Of a DNA stretch of 64,000 nucleotides, positions 27,295-39,967 are shown piece by piece (the stretch's first letter is position 1; each line of letters opens with the position of its first letter). Under the pieces are notes generated by a model, which was not told the DNA's origin, searched no databases, and saw nothing but the letters and a program-made list of their open reading frames with translations. This stretch comes from Promethearchaeota archaeon. Its GTDB lineage: Archaea > Asgardarchaeota > Lokiarchaeia > Sigyniarchaeales > SOKP01. The DNA lies in assembly GCA_030606485.1 (NCBI GenBank), contig JAUWGH010000001.1, positions 186,001 to 250,000 on the forward strand, in the 5' to 3' direction. Made by a program: the position numbers and the translations under genes.

Positions 27295-27723
27295 TTAAAG
27301 GTCTAATAAAGATAAATCCCATTCCGGATCATTAACTCGTTCTATAGCAGGTTTAAATTCATAAATTAGTACTTCACCGGTAACACTGATGATAGAGGGT
27401 TGGCTTAAATGACCTCCAATGATTGAATAATCTGCATTCCCAAGCGTTATATGCAGGTGAATTATTGGCTCTCCGTCTTTCTGAGCAATAGAGCCCATAC
27501 AAGTCGTCATCTCAACAGGAGTGTCGAATGTTTTAAATTGATATTCCTTGGTGTCAATATTAAAATAACCAATCGTAAATTTCTTACATGCACCAATCAC
27601 ATTGACTAATCCTGATTTAACTTTATGCTCTTTTACAAGTTTCATAACAGAATCTAAAATATCTTCTCCACCCGTTAATTTCGCTACGATAACTCTTCCA
27701 ATTTTGAATTCTTTACTCTTCAT
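27295..27723 (-). CDS. PPC/DUF296-domain protein
   Basis: 142 residues with the single PPC (plant and prokaryote conserved, DUF296) domain: FKIGRVIVAKLTGGEDIL, SGLVNVIGACKKFTIGYF, GEPIIHLHITLG and the metal-binding SIIGGHLSQP. Prokaryotic members are trimeric proteins, some DNA-binding, some with bound zinc through the His residues; the plant relatives are AT-hook proteins. Length is normal. Its closeness to two GTPase genes is notable but gives no proven link. Confidence 0.88.
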   Translation of the reverse strand: MKSKEFKIGRVIVAKLTGGEDILDSVMKLVKEHKVKSGLVNVIGACKKFTIGYFNIDTKEYQFKTFDTPVEMTTCMGSIAQKDGEPIIHLHITLGNADYSIIGGHLSQPSIISVTGEVLIYEFKPAIERVNDPEWDLSLLDL

Positions 27724-27826
27724 AGAATAATTTACGCCTAAATGTACTTATTGTTTTATGCTTAAATTAATTGCCTTTAGAATATAATTTTAATGAGAAT
27801 ATACAAATAAATAAATATCCATATAA

Positions 27827-31376
<3,550 letters not shown>

Positions 31377-31377
31377 A

Positions 31378-31617
31378 TTATATTCTCCATTTCTTTTGTT
31401 CAGAATCTATAAAGGCTTTAGCTTTTTCTATATTAATTTCATCTCTCAATAAACCTCGAAGCATCCCTATATGAGATATTTTAGGTTTAATAATAATTCC
31501 ATTGTCTTGAAGCAGTAAAATTACCTCGTCTCCTGCGTGTATATTTAGTATCTCTCGGAATTCCTTAGGAATCGTTAATTGACCTTTAGTTGAAATTCTA
31601 CTATGTTTGATTTCCAT
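31378..31617 (-). CDS. vapB: AbrB/SpoVT-type antitoxin (VapB-like)
   Basis: 79 residues. The N-terminal swapped-hairpin DNA-binding domain is evident (SRISTKGQLTIPKEFREIL, HAGDEVILLL). The C-terminal 30 residues (RGLLRDEINIEKAKAFIDSE) form the toxin-binding helix. Together with the next gene it makes a type II toxin-antitoxin operon, usually repressed by the complex itself. Confidence 0.9.
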   Translation of the reverse strand: MEIKHSRISTKGQLTIPKEFREILNIHAGDEVILLLQDNGIIIKPKISHIGMLRGLLRDEINIEKAKAFIDSEQKKWRI

Positions 31618-31738
31618 ATAATCTCACATAATTTATTAGTTGTAGGAATATAAATCTTACCTTTTTACTTTTTGTCTTACTTCCTTATTAACTTTCAAAT
31701 TTATTCTAAACGTGTATTTTGCTCCATAAGGCTCATAA

Positions 31739-33694
31739 TTATAGAAATATATAGTTATGGGCAATTTTTCTCAAATATCTTCCACGTAAGAAATGAACAT
31801 GCTTCACGCATCTTAAACTTTCAGTACTAAAATTATCTATTGAGTAAAAAATAAGTTCTCGATTTTTTCTGGCAGCAAGATTAAAAAAATATGGACGAGG
31901 ATGGTCTTTTGCGATGTATATTATATATTTTTCACTTGAATATATAATTCCCGCTTTCAGCAACCGTTCTGCTTTATTTTCTACATTTCCATACTCAAAG
32001 TCATATTCTTCAAGAAACACAGGTCTCAGACGACCCGGTGGGAAAATAGTTAATAAACCACCGACCTCAACATGGGCGATACCAGGACCAATCACATATT
32101 CCCCAGGATTAGTGGTATATAAAGCCATATCACTTTCTTTATCATGTTCTGCCCACCATGTTAGTTTGAAAGGGTATTTCTCGTTTTCTTCTTTAGCCTC
32201 ATCATCAAATATAACTATTAATGTATCGATCTTTCCAACTATTGGTCGTTCGTTTCGTACATAGATTTTTCTCTCAATTGGCCACTTCCGAATTGTTTCT
32301 TTTATGTCAATTCCATCCATTAAAGATGATTTGAACTCCTCAACCTTTACATTTTGATCTTTTAATTTTTTCTTAATTCTTTTGCGTATGAATGCAAAAT
32401 AATCTTCAATAACAATATCTTCTGGTGGCCATGAGACTAAATCTTTTCCACCGTTCCAGAGATCACGCCATTCTCCCGGATATTTTTCTTTTGGTCGTTT
32501 TTTCATTGGAAGATCGTCATTTTCTTTAAAATATCTGGCATGACGGGGACGCAATTTTATGAATTTTCCTTTACTGATTGCTCCTTCCATATTCAAATCT
32601 AAATCTGGATATTTACCGCTATCATCTTCAAAAGGATATTTAGCTGCAACCTCAAGAACCTTCCAAGCATAATCATCATCCACACAGTTCTTAGAAGATA
32701 CTAATAATTGAAATAATGTAGGATTTAGTAAATTTTCAGCAATGGACAAATTCCTACAATATTGAAATAATGTTTTCAGCCTATGCAAGTCAATAAATTC
32801 TTTAAATTCTTCTCTGTAAAAATCTCTTGCTTGCAAAAATATAGGTCTAATAAATTCTTGTTTGTCAAATGAATTTAACTTTTGAAAAAAAACTTCTGGC
32901 TCTTCATATTTTTCTAACTCCTTTTCAGAATATTTCTCTCTAAATTTTTCCCAGTTGATCGTTATATATGGTATTTCTCTCAGTAAGAATCTAGCAGAGC
33001 CGCCTTTAATATTAAAAATTTCAACATATCTTTGAGGTAATAAATCCTCTTCTACTTCTTTTAATTCTGATTCATTCTCCAAATAATGTTTTATGTTTTC
33101 CCAATGAGCGAGCCCACAAATAAAAAGGACTCGATTATAAAGCTTCATTAATTTTATCAAATGAGATGCCATAAATTTCTCACGCTTTTCATCAATTTTT
33201 CTTAACTTATCGTCCTCTGGAAATTGTTTTTTCTTTTCGTTAATTATTTTAAATACCTCTCTATAAAATACTTCAAGTCCAAGCTTTGATAGTGCATAAT
33301 CATCTGGCAATTGATACGCAAACGGAGTATAATCTTTAACACTTAAATCAATAAATTCAAGCGTAATTTTATGCTCTTGAGATAATCTAATTCCCTCAAT
33401 TATTGCATCACCTGGGTCTATTGGAATAAAACTCATTGTTTTTGGTTGCATTGTATCTGCATATCCAATAAGAGATAAGTAAGGAAGTCTTTCTACACCT
33501 TCCAAAATTTGTTCTTTAATATTATTCGGTAGCTCAACTGCAATTACATCTGGGTAAATTTGATAAAATGCAGTTCGAATTAACTTTGAGAATTCAATTC
33601 TTGAATGAAAAACAGGAATAACATAGATATTTTTAAATTTTAAATAAGATTTTTTTATTATTTTCCCCCTTCCATTATAATTCTCAAAACTCAA
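31739..33694 (-). CDS. TraB/PrgY-like (DUF5682-like) protein
   Basis: 651 residues. The start YVIPVFHSRIEFSKLIRTA, followed by YPDVIAVELPNNIKEQIL and later VLFICGLAHWENI, has the layout of TraB/PrgY/ChaN-type domains: a His after the first strand, PDVxxVEL, and GxxH near the end. The other half (330-651) is unlike anything I know and includes FKLTWWAEHDKESDMALY and several Pro/Gly turns. The gene follows a MoxR ATPase gene by nine bases and is surely cotranscribed. Bacterial MoxR clusters can include large TraB-like proteins, so a joint function is likely; its nature is unknown. The TTG start has no alternative nearby. Confidence 0.6.
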   Translation of the reverse strand: MSFENYNGRGKIIKKSYLKFKNIYVIPVFHSRIEFSKLIRTAFYQIYPDVIAVELPNNIKEQILEGVERLPYLSLIGYADTMQPKTMSFIPIDPGDAIIEGIRLSQEHKITLEFIDLSVKDYTPFAYQLPDDYALSKLGLEVFYREVFKIINEKKKQFPEDDKLRKIDEKREKFMASHLIKLMKLYNRVLFICGLAHWENIKHYLENESELKEVEEDLLPQRYVEIFNIKGGSARFLLREIPYITINWEKFREKYSEKELEKYEEPEVFFQKLNSFDKQEFIRPIFLQARDFYREEFKEFIDLHRLKTLFQYCRNLSIAENLLNPTLFQLLVSSKNCVDDDYAWKVLEVAAKYPFEDDSGKYPDLDLNMEGAISKGKFIKLRPRHARYFKENDDLPMKKRPKEKYPGEWRDLWNGGKDLVSWPPEDIVIEDYFAFIRKRIKKKLKDQNVKVEEFKSSLMDGIDIKETIRKWPIERKIYVRNERPIVGKIDTLIVIFDDEAKEENEKYPFKLTWWAEHDKESDMALYTTNPGEYVIGPGIAHVEVGGLLTIFPPGRLRPVFLEEYDFEYGNVENKAERLLKAGIIYSSEKYIIYIAKDHPRPYFFNLAARKNRELIFYSIDNFSTESLRCVKHVHFLRGRYLRKIAHNYIFL

Positions 33695-33703
33695 TTTCTG
33701 GGT

Positions 33704-34720
33704 TTAAATATCATCATCATCTTTATCATCAAAATCAGATAATTCATCATCATAGAAATCATTATCATCAGATTCTTCTATATCATGCAACACTTTAAAT
33801 GAAGGTGGTATTGGTTCAGAATCTTTTATTTTCGAAAAAGCAATCAAAATGTTTTTTTCTCTACGTTTCATGTATTCTTCATATTCTCCTTTCGTATATT
33901 TAATAGATGATTTATCTAGAATATGAATCATCGAATCTTTAAAGTCTGGAATAGATAATTCACTATAATCTTCATTTTTACTTGCTTTCAATTTCATATA
34001 ATATCGTAGAATGTTGATACCATCCCTGACAGTATAAGGCTCATCGTGAATATGTGCATTTTGTAAAAATTCAACAGTATATTCTAAAATTTCCTTTTCG
34101 GCAAAAGGAAGATTATATTTTAATATTTCTAATTCATCAACCCTTCCGGGAAACTCAATAAAAATTTTCGGTTGCAATCGGCTTGAAATGTATTCAGGGA
34201 TCTCATAAGTACTTGCATCTTCATTCATTGTAGTACATAGTCTAAAATCTTCATGTGCATAAATCCTAATGCCGGCAATAATTGATTCCACATAACGTCT
34301 GCGGTCCATCAGCGGAGCTATTGAAGCCCAGCATTTTTCTGACATCCGATTTCCCTCATCTAAAACACAAACACCACCCTTGATCATTGCTGAAACTAAA
34401 GAACTTGCGTGGTATTCTATCTCATTTTTTGCGGCAATGATAGGTGTTATAATAAGATCTTCTGGTCTTACATCCATTGAGGCTTGAAATAAATAAACCG
34501 GTTTATTCAAGGATTTTCCTGCGGCATACGCCAATGTAGTTTTACCAACACCTGGTTTTCCTAAAATTCGTGGATTTAAAGGTAAATCATCATCATCTAA
34601 CAATAACCAAGCTGCTTTTAATTGTCTAATAAGCGTATCATCACCGACCCAATCCATATTTATATCTACTGGTTCGGATAAACGTAGCTCTACGCCTTCT
34701 ATTTCTATTTTTTCAACCAT
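33704..34720 (-). CDS. MoxR-family AAA+ ATPase
   Basis: 338 residues: Walker A GKPGVGKTT (54-62), Walker B VCVLDEGNR (D121, E122), sensor 1 CTTMNED and arginine-finger region SSRLQPKIFIEFPGR. MoxR ATPases act as chaperones that mature protein complexes, normally with a VWA-domain partner; none is in the window and the adjacent partner is the TraB-like protein instead. The last 35 residues are almost all Asp/Glu (FYDDELSDFDDKDDDDI), unusual for the family and possibly a partner-binding tail. Confidence 0.9.
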   Translation of the reverse strand: MVEKIEIEGVELRLSEPVDINMDWVGDDTLIRQLKAAWLLLDDDDLPLNPRILGKPGVGKTTLAYAAGKSLNKPVYLFQASMDVRPEDLIITPIIAAKNEIEYHASSLVSAMIKGGVCVLDEGNRMSEKCWASIAPLMDRRRYVESIIAGIRIYAHEDFRLCTTMNEDASTYEIPEYISSRLQPKIFIEFPGRVDELEILKYNLPFAEKEILEYTVEFLQNAHIHDEPYTVRDGINILRYYMKLKASKNEDYSELSIPDFKDSMIHILDKSSIKYTKGEYEEYMKRREKNILIAFSKIKDSEPIPPSFKVLHDIEESDDNDFYDDELSDFDDKDDDDI

Positions 34721-34788
34721 AGATTATCAATAATAATGATGAATATCTTACTTATTATATTTGTTGCAATCTTTAAAGCTTAGAAAAA

Positions 34789-36354
34789 TTAACTATTTAC
34801 TTCTTCTTTTTCAAAATCATCTTTTGAAGCATAATTAATCTCGTGGAAATCAAGCCTTTTTAGGAAATAATCTAATCGTTTTAGAAATGCTTGGAAATTT
34901 CTTTTCTTTTTAGGTGTCCATCCAATTTCCGCAACGGCAATTAGACGTGGAAATGTGTGCCATTCCAGACGTTTTTTATTTGGAATATATTCGGTCCATA
35001 AACAAGCCTCAAGACCAAGTATTTGGTTAAAAAATTTTTGTTCTAATTCATTTGGAATGGGGTCATACATGTAAGTCTTACGCAATGCAAGTAAATTATA
35101 AGGAAAATTCAAATAAACAGCGTTCAGTTCTGACATAACCACATTCCTACCCATTCTCAGATGCTCTAGAACTTTATCAAAATTATGTGTCCAATACTGA
35201 CAAATAGCATTTTTATCCAAATTTTCATTTAGAATTTCATTCCAGCCCACTAAGTTGCGCCCATGAGAAGTTATATAGTCTGCAATTCTGTTTGTAAAAT
35301 ATACTTGTAGATCTTCTTCGGTCTCAAGACCTTCATCCTTCATCCGATTTTGACAATCAGGGCACCTGTGCCACCGTCTTTTTGGAACCTCATCCCCACC
35401 TATATGAATTATTTCAGAAGGAAAGATATTCATTACTTCATTCAGAACATCCTGTACAAACTCAAAAACCTTTTCTTTACCTACACAGAGTACTTCTTTG
35501 TGAATACCAAAACGAGTACTGACTTCAAAAGGTCCGCCAATACAGCTTAATTCTGGATATGAAGCAAGAATCGCCGTTGAATGGCCGGGAAAATCTATTT
35601 CAGGAATTATAGTAATAAATCGCTCTGCCGCATAATTAATTATCTCCTTTAAATCCTCTTGTAAATAATATCCAGAAACAGGGATCCCATCTATCCCTTT
35701 TCGCTTACTTATAAAAGTACCTTTTCTTTTCGAGCCAACTTCTGTGAGAAGATGATACTTTTTTATTTCGATCCTCCAACCTTGATCATCAGTCAAATGC
35801 CAATGAAAAATATTTAATTTTAAGAATGCCATTAGATCTAGAATTTTTTTAACAACACCTTTACCAAAAAAATGTCTTGCTTCATCTAACATAAATCCCC
35901 GCCAAGGAAAACGGGGAAAATCTTCAATTATTACACAAGGAATGGACAGTGTTACCTTTTTTTGAGTTAGGCTCTCTATTTCTGGTGGAAATAGCTGTCG
36001 CAGTGTTTGGACGCCATAAAAAAGCCCTATTGGAGTAAGAGCTGAGATATCAATACCATTTTGAGAGACTTTTAATTTATATCCTTCATGTTTAAAACTC
36101 TTCACATTCTCAGTAATTCTTAGTGTAATAGTGTTATTTTTCTCTTCTGTCTGAGTAAGATCTTCAATAGATAGATTTAAACCTGTGACTTGAGCTAAGA
36201 ATTGTTCTAATAGTTCAGCAATTTCTTTTAATTTTAAATCTGTTAAAATAACCGTTTTTTTATTAAAAGTAAAAATATCCTTTTCTGAAATTATTTTAAC
36301 TGGTTCAGGTATAATTGAAACTTTATAGCTTGACACTATTTCATTTCGCTTCAT
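34789..36354 (-). CDS. Beta-N-acetylhexosaminidase, GH20
   Basis: 521 residues. An N-terminal GH20b-like domain (about 10-145) precedes the barrel beginning PWRGFMLDEARHF. The catalytic pair is D321-E322 in HIGGDEVPKRRW; H-W-H-L-T-D-D (184-190) and the later WTEYIP segment also fit. It releases terminal N-acetyl-glucosamine or -galactosamine by substrate-assisted catalysis. No signal peptide is visible, so the enzyme appears intracellular like the GH2 enzyme. A Cys pair next to the active site (RCPDC) is uncommon. Confidence 0.95.
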   Translation of the reverse strand: MKRNEIVSSYKVSIIPEPVKIISEKDIFTFNKKTVILTDLKLKEIAELLEQFLAQVTGLNLSIEDLTQTEEKNNTITLRITENVKSFKHEGYKLKVSQNGIDISALTPIGLFYGVQTLRQLFPPEIESLTQKKVTLSIPCVIIEDFPRFPWRGFMLDEARHFFGKGVVKKILDLMAFLKLNIFHWHLTDDQGWRIEIKKYHLLTEVGSKRKGTFISKRKGIDGIPVSGYYLQEDLKEIINYAAERFITIIPEIDFPGHSTAILASYPELSCIGGPFEVSTRFGIHKEVLCVGKEKVFEFVQDVLNEVMNIFPSEIIHIGGDEVPKRRWHRCPDCQNRMKDEGLETEEDLQVYFTNRIADYITSHGRNLVGWNEILNENLDKNAICQYWTHNFDKVLEHLRMGRNVVMSELNAVYLNFPYNLLALRKTYMYDPIPNELEQKFFNQILGLEACLWTEYIPNKKRLEWHTFPRLIAVAEIGWTPKKKRNFQAFLKRLDYFLKRLDFHEINYASKDDFEKEEVNS

Positions 36355-36446
36355 TGACTATAAGTTATTGATAATTGTTTATGAGTTTTATTGATAAAAA
36401 TAATAACATGAAAATTTTATTGATATTATATAAAATAATTCTCGAT

Positions 36447-36503
36447 TGGTCATATGTCCAAAATGATCACATATAAATATGACCATTTTGATCATATTAT
36501 AAA
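36447..36503 (+). promoter_or_regulatory. Palindromic operator over PadR promoter
   Basis: TGGTCATAT (36447-36455) and ATATGACCA (36477-36485) form a perfect 9-base inverted repeat. Overlapping them are two related 15-base near-palindromes, TGTCCAAAATGATCA (36455-36469) and TGACCATTTTGATCA (36480-36494), 25 bases apart. TATA candidates are atataaat (36471-36478) and tattataaag (36495-36504). The geometry fits autorepression by the PadR protein encoded just downstream. Confidence 0.55.
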
Positions 36504-36526
36504 GAAACTCTTTTCGTTTTGTATAG

Positions 36527-37294
36527 GTGATATATATATCGTTTAATAGAGATATAGATCAATTTAGGTTTCCAGAAGATCATCATAAAGACATGGCACC
36601 TGGACCCTATGACCCATATGACCATCCATATGGGCCGCTACATGGAAGTCCTCCCCCATTTGGACCACCATTCTTACCACCACCATTCTCTATGCCACCT
36701 CCCTTTAGTAGAAAGGCATTTCAGGATATTAAAACGTTTATCATTTTAATCATTATCTCTGAACATCAAGATGGTATTACTGGCTACCAATTACAGGAAA
36801 AATTCAAGTTTCCAAGAGGTACTTTATTAAGAACTTTAGATGATTTAGAAGAAAAAGGTTATGTAAAAATTAAAGAAGACATCATAAAAGGTCGGGCACA
36901 AAAAATTTACACAATATCACAATCGGGGCGTGACTTTTTAGAACACTTAAAGATGAAATGGGCAACTCAATTTGCAAGAATGTCAGATATGGCACCCCCA
37001 GAACAATTTATTGGAGAAGGAATGAAGGTTATGTTTGATGAGCATATTAAAAATTTTACCACAAAAGATGATACTGAAGACTTTTTCCGAGGAATTAGGT
37101 CTTGGGTAAATTCAATTTTAAATAGAATCGAACATAGGAGAAAAAATCTTTTAATCGTAAAATCGGAATTAGATAAATCTATTGAGAATATAAGTAAGAT
37201 CGAAGAGTTAAACATCGATTCTTTGAAGAAGTTAATTGATAAATTTATTAAAAAACTTCTTGAATCTCAAGAAGGTGAAGATCAAATTGTATAA
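36527..37294 (+). CDS. PadR-family regulator with proline-rich N-terminus
   Basis: 255 residues. After a disordered Pro/Gly/His-rich start (about 23-62, PYDPYDHPYGPLHGSPPPFG) comes a winged helix typical of PadR: KTFIILIIISEHQDGITGYQ, TLLRTLDDLEEKGYV and a wing with YTISQSGRDFL. The C-terminal helices (about 160-255) would dimerise. The GTG at 36527 lies 25-30 bases after a TATA box, fitting a leaderless transcript; ATG 36593 is the alternative. Strong palindromes cover its own promoter. Its targets may include the kinase-like gene downstream. Confidence 0.8.
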   Translation: MIYISFNRDIDQFRFPEDHHKDMAPGPYDPYDHPYGPLHGSPPPFGPPFLPPPFSMPPPFSRKAFQDIKTFIILIIISEHQDGITGYQLQEKFKFPRGTLLRTLDDLEEKGYVKIKEDIIKGRAQKIYTISQSGRDFLEHLKMKWATQFARMSDMAPPEQFIGEGMKVMFDEHIKNFTTKDDTEDFFRGIRSWVNSILNRIEHRRKNLLIVKSELDKSIENISKIEELNIDSLKKLIDKFIKKLLESQEGEDQIV

Positions 37295-37350
37295 GGCTAT
37301 TACAAAATTTTTAAGATGATCCTCTGGGTTAACATCCAAGATAATTTATC

Positions 37351-38130
37351 ATGGAGGTAAGTAATTTGATAGATTTCATTGTGATGCAATTCATAAAAGT
37401 GGGTATGAATTTTGCTATTTGGTATGCTTGTGGTTTATTGGTATTGAAAAGAGGAGTAAAAACTAATTATACAAGAAAAATTGTTCATTTCTCTTTGCTA
37501 TTACTTCCATTTTTAATGGATATGTTTCGTGGGCCTTCTAACGGAGCTTCTAATGAGAGTGGGAACAATTTCCTCTTAACAGCAATAGGACTTTTTTCTG
37601 GACTATTATATTTATTACTCTTCATTCAACCCATTCGAAATCGAGTAAAAGTGCTCAATACTGCATTTCTAAGCGTGGATAGGCCTGAAGATCGCCCTCA
37701 TACTATTTCTTGGCTTACTATTCAAACAACTGCCAATTTTTTAGTATCATTGCCTTTTTATGCTTATTTAAAAACGATTCAAAAGATGGAACTGCTTTTT
37801 ATCCCCATGTTAATTAATGGAATCGGAGACGGATTAGCAGAACCAATTGGTATTCGTTTTGGAAAACATAAATATAAGACATATGCACTTTTTACCAAGA
37901 AAAAATATGAGCGAAGTATTGAAGGGAGTGCTTGTGTTTTCATTACGGTATTATTAACTATTATTGTTTTCAGTTTTTCCTTCAGCCCGATTCAATTCAT
38001 AATCGCATTAATAACAATTCCAATTTTGATGACTTTAGCTGAGGCAATTGCACCACATAGTTGGGATAATCCATTCCTATCACTAGTGGGTGAAATTCTA
38101 TTATTTCTTATTTTACAATTTGTAATTTAA
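37351..38130 (+). CDS. Dolichol/phytol kinase-like membrane protein
   Basis: 259 residues with about seven hydrophobic segments. The family signature is present: RKIVHFSLLLLP near the start, NGIGDGLAEPIGIRFGKH in the middle and YERSIEGSACVF, then AEAIAPHSWDN. Such CTP-dependent kinases phosphorylate dolichol, phytol or geranylgeraniol-type isoprenoid alcohols at the membrane, which in archaea would recycle chains for lipids or glycan carriers. It lies 56 bases after the PadR gene, same strand. Confidence 0.75.
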   Translation: MEVSNLIDFIVMQFIKVGMNFAIWYACGLLVLKRGVKTNYTRKIVHFSLLLLPFLMDMFRGPSNGASNESGNNFLLTAIGLFSGLLYLLLFIQPIRNRVKVLNTAFLSVDRPEDRPHTISWLTIQTTANFLVSLPFYAYLKTIQKMELLFIPMLINGIGDGLAEPIGIRFGKHKYKTYALFTKKKYERSIEGSACVFITVLLTIIVFSFSFSPIQFIIALITIPILMTLAEAIAPHSWDNPFLSLVGEILLFLILQFVI

Positions 38131-38364
38131 TCAAATATCAACTTATAGGAAATCTTATTAATATTTTAGAAATTTCTTCTGTAAGTTTGATAATTCCTGA
38201 AATTACTCTCTTGATTTTTTATTTAGAAGATTAAATAAAAGCAAAAAATGAAATATTTAGTTGTTTTCAGCACTTTCTTCATTTAATTATTTGTTAATTT
38301 TTTGAAATAAAGTAATTTATTGTTAAAGAAAAGGAATTAGATAAATTCAAATCATCTGCGTGGT

Positions 38365-38712
38365 TTATATCATTTTTCTGATTTCTTCAAGATTATACTT
38401 TGGATCTGGACCAGCCGTTTTAAAAAAACTACTTAATTTTTCGCAAATATAGTCTTTACAATAGGCACAATTTTTAAGGTCTTTTTCTTGACCACACTTC
38501 CTTATTTCACACACATTGCAGTATCTAAAAAATCTTCCGCTTTTTGCCAAACATCCGTCGCAATTAATTTCCTCTGGTTTTATTTCACTTTTATACATTT
38601 TAGACCATAATTCAGCGACCTGTTTCCTTTTCTCATCATCATTTTCTTGAGTTGCTACTAATGCAGGGCATTCAGAACAAATTATTCCACAAAAGGCAAT
38701 CATTTTTTCCAT
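38365..38712 (-). CDS. DUF3795 cysteine-rich protein
   Basis: 115 residues with ten or so cysteines: FCGIICSECPALVAT, NCDGCLAKSGRF, YCNVCEIRKC and NCAYCKDYICEKL. This arrangement is that of DUF3795 proteins, common in anaerobes and thought to bind metal or an Fe-S cluster; no function is established to my knowledge. AGAGGT seven bases before the ATG is a good ribosome site. Confidence 0.85.
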   Translation of the reverse strand: MEKMIAFCGIICSECPALVATQENDDEKRKQVAELWSKMYKSEIKPEEINCDGCLAKSGRFFRYCNVCEIRKCGQEKDLKNCAYCKDYICEKLSSFFKTAGPDPKYNLEEIRKMI

Positions 38713-38763
38713 TATTAATACCTCTAAAAATGAATTAAACTTAAGAATTTATTGTTATCTATA

Positions 38764-39930
38764 TTAATAAAATTGATTATTATCATCTAAATGATTTATT
38801 GCAGAAGCGATTACTTGACAGAAATTACATAAAAGTTCATAATCGACCCTATCAATAGTGTATTTTCGGTGAACATATTTATACACACTAATATCACCAA
38901 AACCTATGCCATTAAATCCTTTTTTCGCAGAAATCCATCCATCACTATGAACTCCAATTATTTTTCGTCCTTTTTTAATTTCTAAATTATGGTTTCTAGC
39001 AGATTTAAAAATTGAATTAATAAATTTAAAAAAATCGTTTTTCTCCTCACCAAATTTGAATAAACCAATCCCTTTACCGATTGTATCAAAATTAATTATG
39101 ATAAATTCATTCTTGTCATATTTCTGAAGACTATTTAAAAAAAATCTAGCACCCATCGTTCCAACTTCTTCAGCTCCAGTAAATAAAAACCAGAAATTAT
39201 AATTTTTTGATTGAACCTTCTCAATTTGAAAATGGTGTAATAATTCAAGAACTATTGCAATACCTGTTGCATTATCTAATGCTCCATCAGAATTATTATT
39301 TGATATATTTGTTAGGATAAAAATACAAGAAATTAAATTTAATATCATTATTATAGTTGCTATTGAATGGAAAAGCAAGAAAAATTGTGTTTGAAAGATA
39401 TATCTTAAAAAAAATACAATTATTATAATTAAAACAGATATAATCCAAACATAATAAGATACTATTCGATATATAATAGGTAAAGTCTGACCTTTTGAAT
39501 CTACATGCGCGATAAAAATCAATTTCTTTTTCATCTCTTTCATATTATCCATTTCTGCTTCTGAATTTAATTTAACGAGTAGATTTTGAGAATCTTGTTT
39601 TTTACCAAATTTAATTTTCTCAGGGTTTCTTGAAACTAAAAAAAGTAAAAACGATATAAAAATCACAATACCTAAGAACAGAATAAATATTATATCTGTG
39701 ACATTAAGATATTTCAAAAAAAGAATGATAAATACTAAAACAACATAAATTTTTAACAAAACATTTGAATAAAAAGTAGAAAACACAAAAGAGTGGCTTT
39801 CGGTTTTTAACCCTAATTTCTCAATTTTCTGTTTAATCTTTTCAAATGCTAATTTTTCTGAATTTGTACCATAACGGCGAGGGAAAGAAAGTTCTTGAAG
39901 ATTTCTCTTTATTCTCAATAAATCAATCAT
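38764..39930 (-). CDS. M28-family metallopeptidase with membrane segments
   Basis: 388 residues. Zinc-peptidase M28 ligands are visible: H142-V-D144, D219 (GALDNATG), E254-E255 (GAEEVG), D282 (INFDTIG) and H in YKYVHRKY. Two pairs of membrane helices (about 57-100 and 150-207) are inserted before and inside the domain, so it is a membrane-bound aminopeptidase with the active site at the membrane face. The insert between H142 and D219 is longer than usual. Peptide uptake or signal-peptide turnover is possible; context gives no clue. Confidence 0.85.
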   Translation of the reverse strand: MIDLLRIKRNLQELSFPRRYGTNSEKLAFEKIKQKIEKLGLKTESHSFVFSTFYSNVLLKIYVVLVFIILFLKYLNVTDIIFILFLGIVIFISFLLFLVSRNPEKIKFGKKQDSQNLLVKLNSEAEMDNMKEMKKKLIFIAHVDSKGQTLPIIYRIVSYYVWIISVLIIIIVFFLRYIFQTQFFLLFHSIATIIMILNLISCIFILTNISNNNSDGALDNATGIAIVLELLHHFQIEKVQSKNYNFWFLFTGAEEVGTMGARFFLNSLQKYDKNEFIIINFDTIGKGIGLFKFGEEKNDFFKFINSIFKSARNHNLEIKKGRKIIGVHSDGWISAKKGFNGIGFGDISVYKYVHRKYTIDRVDYELLCNFCQVIASAINHLDDNNQFY

Positions 39931-39967
39931 ATTAATTAGTTTTTGGAAGTTTCCACCTTTTATTAAA

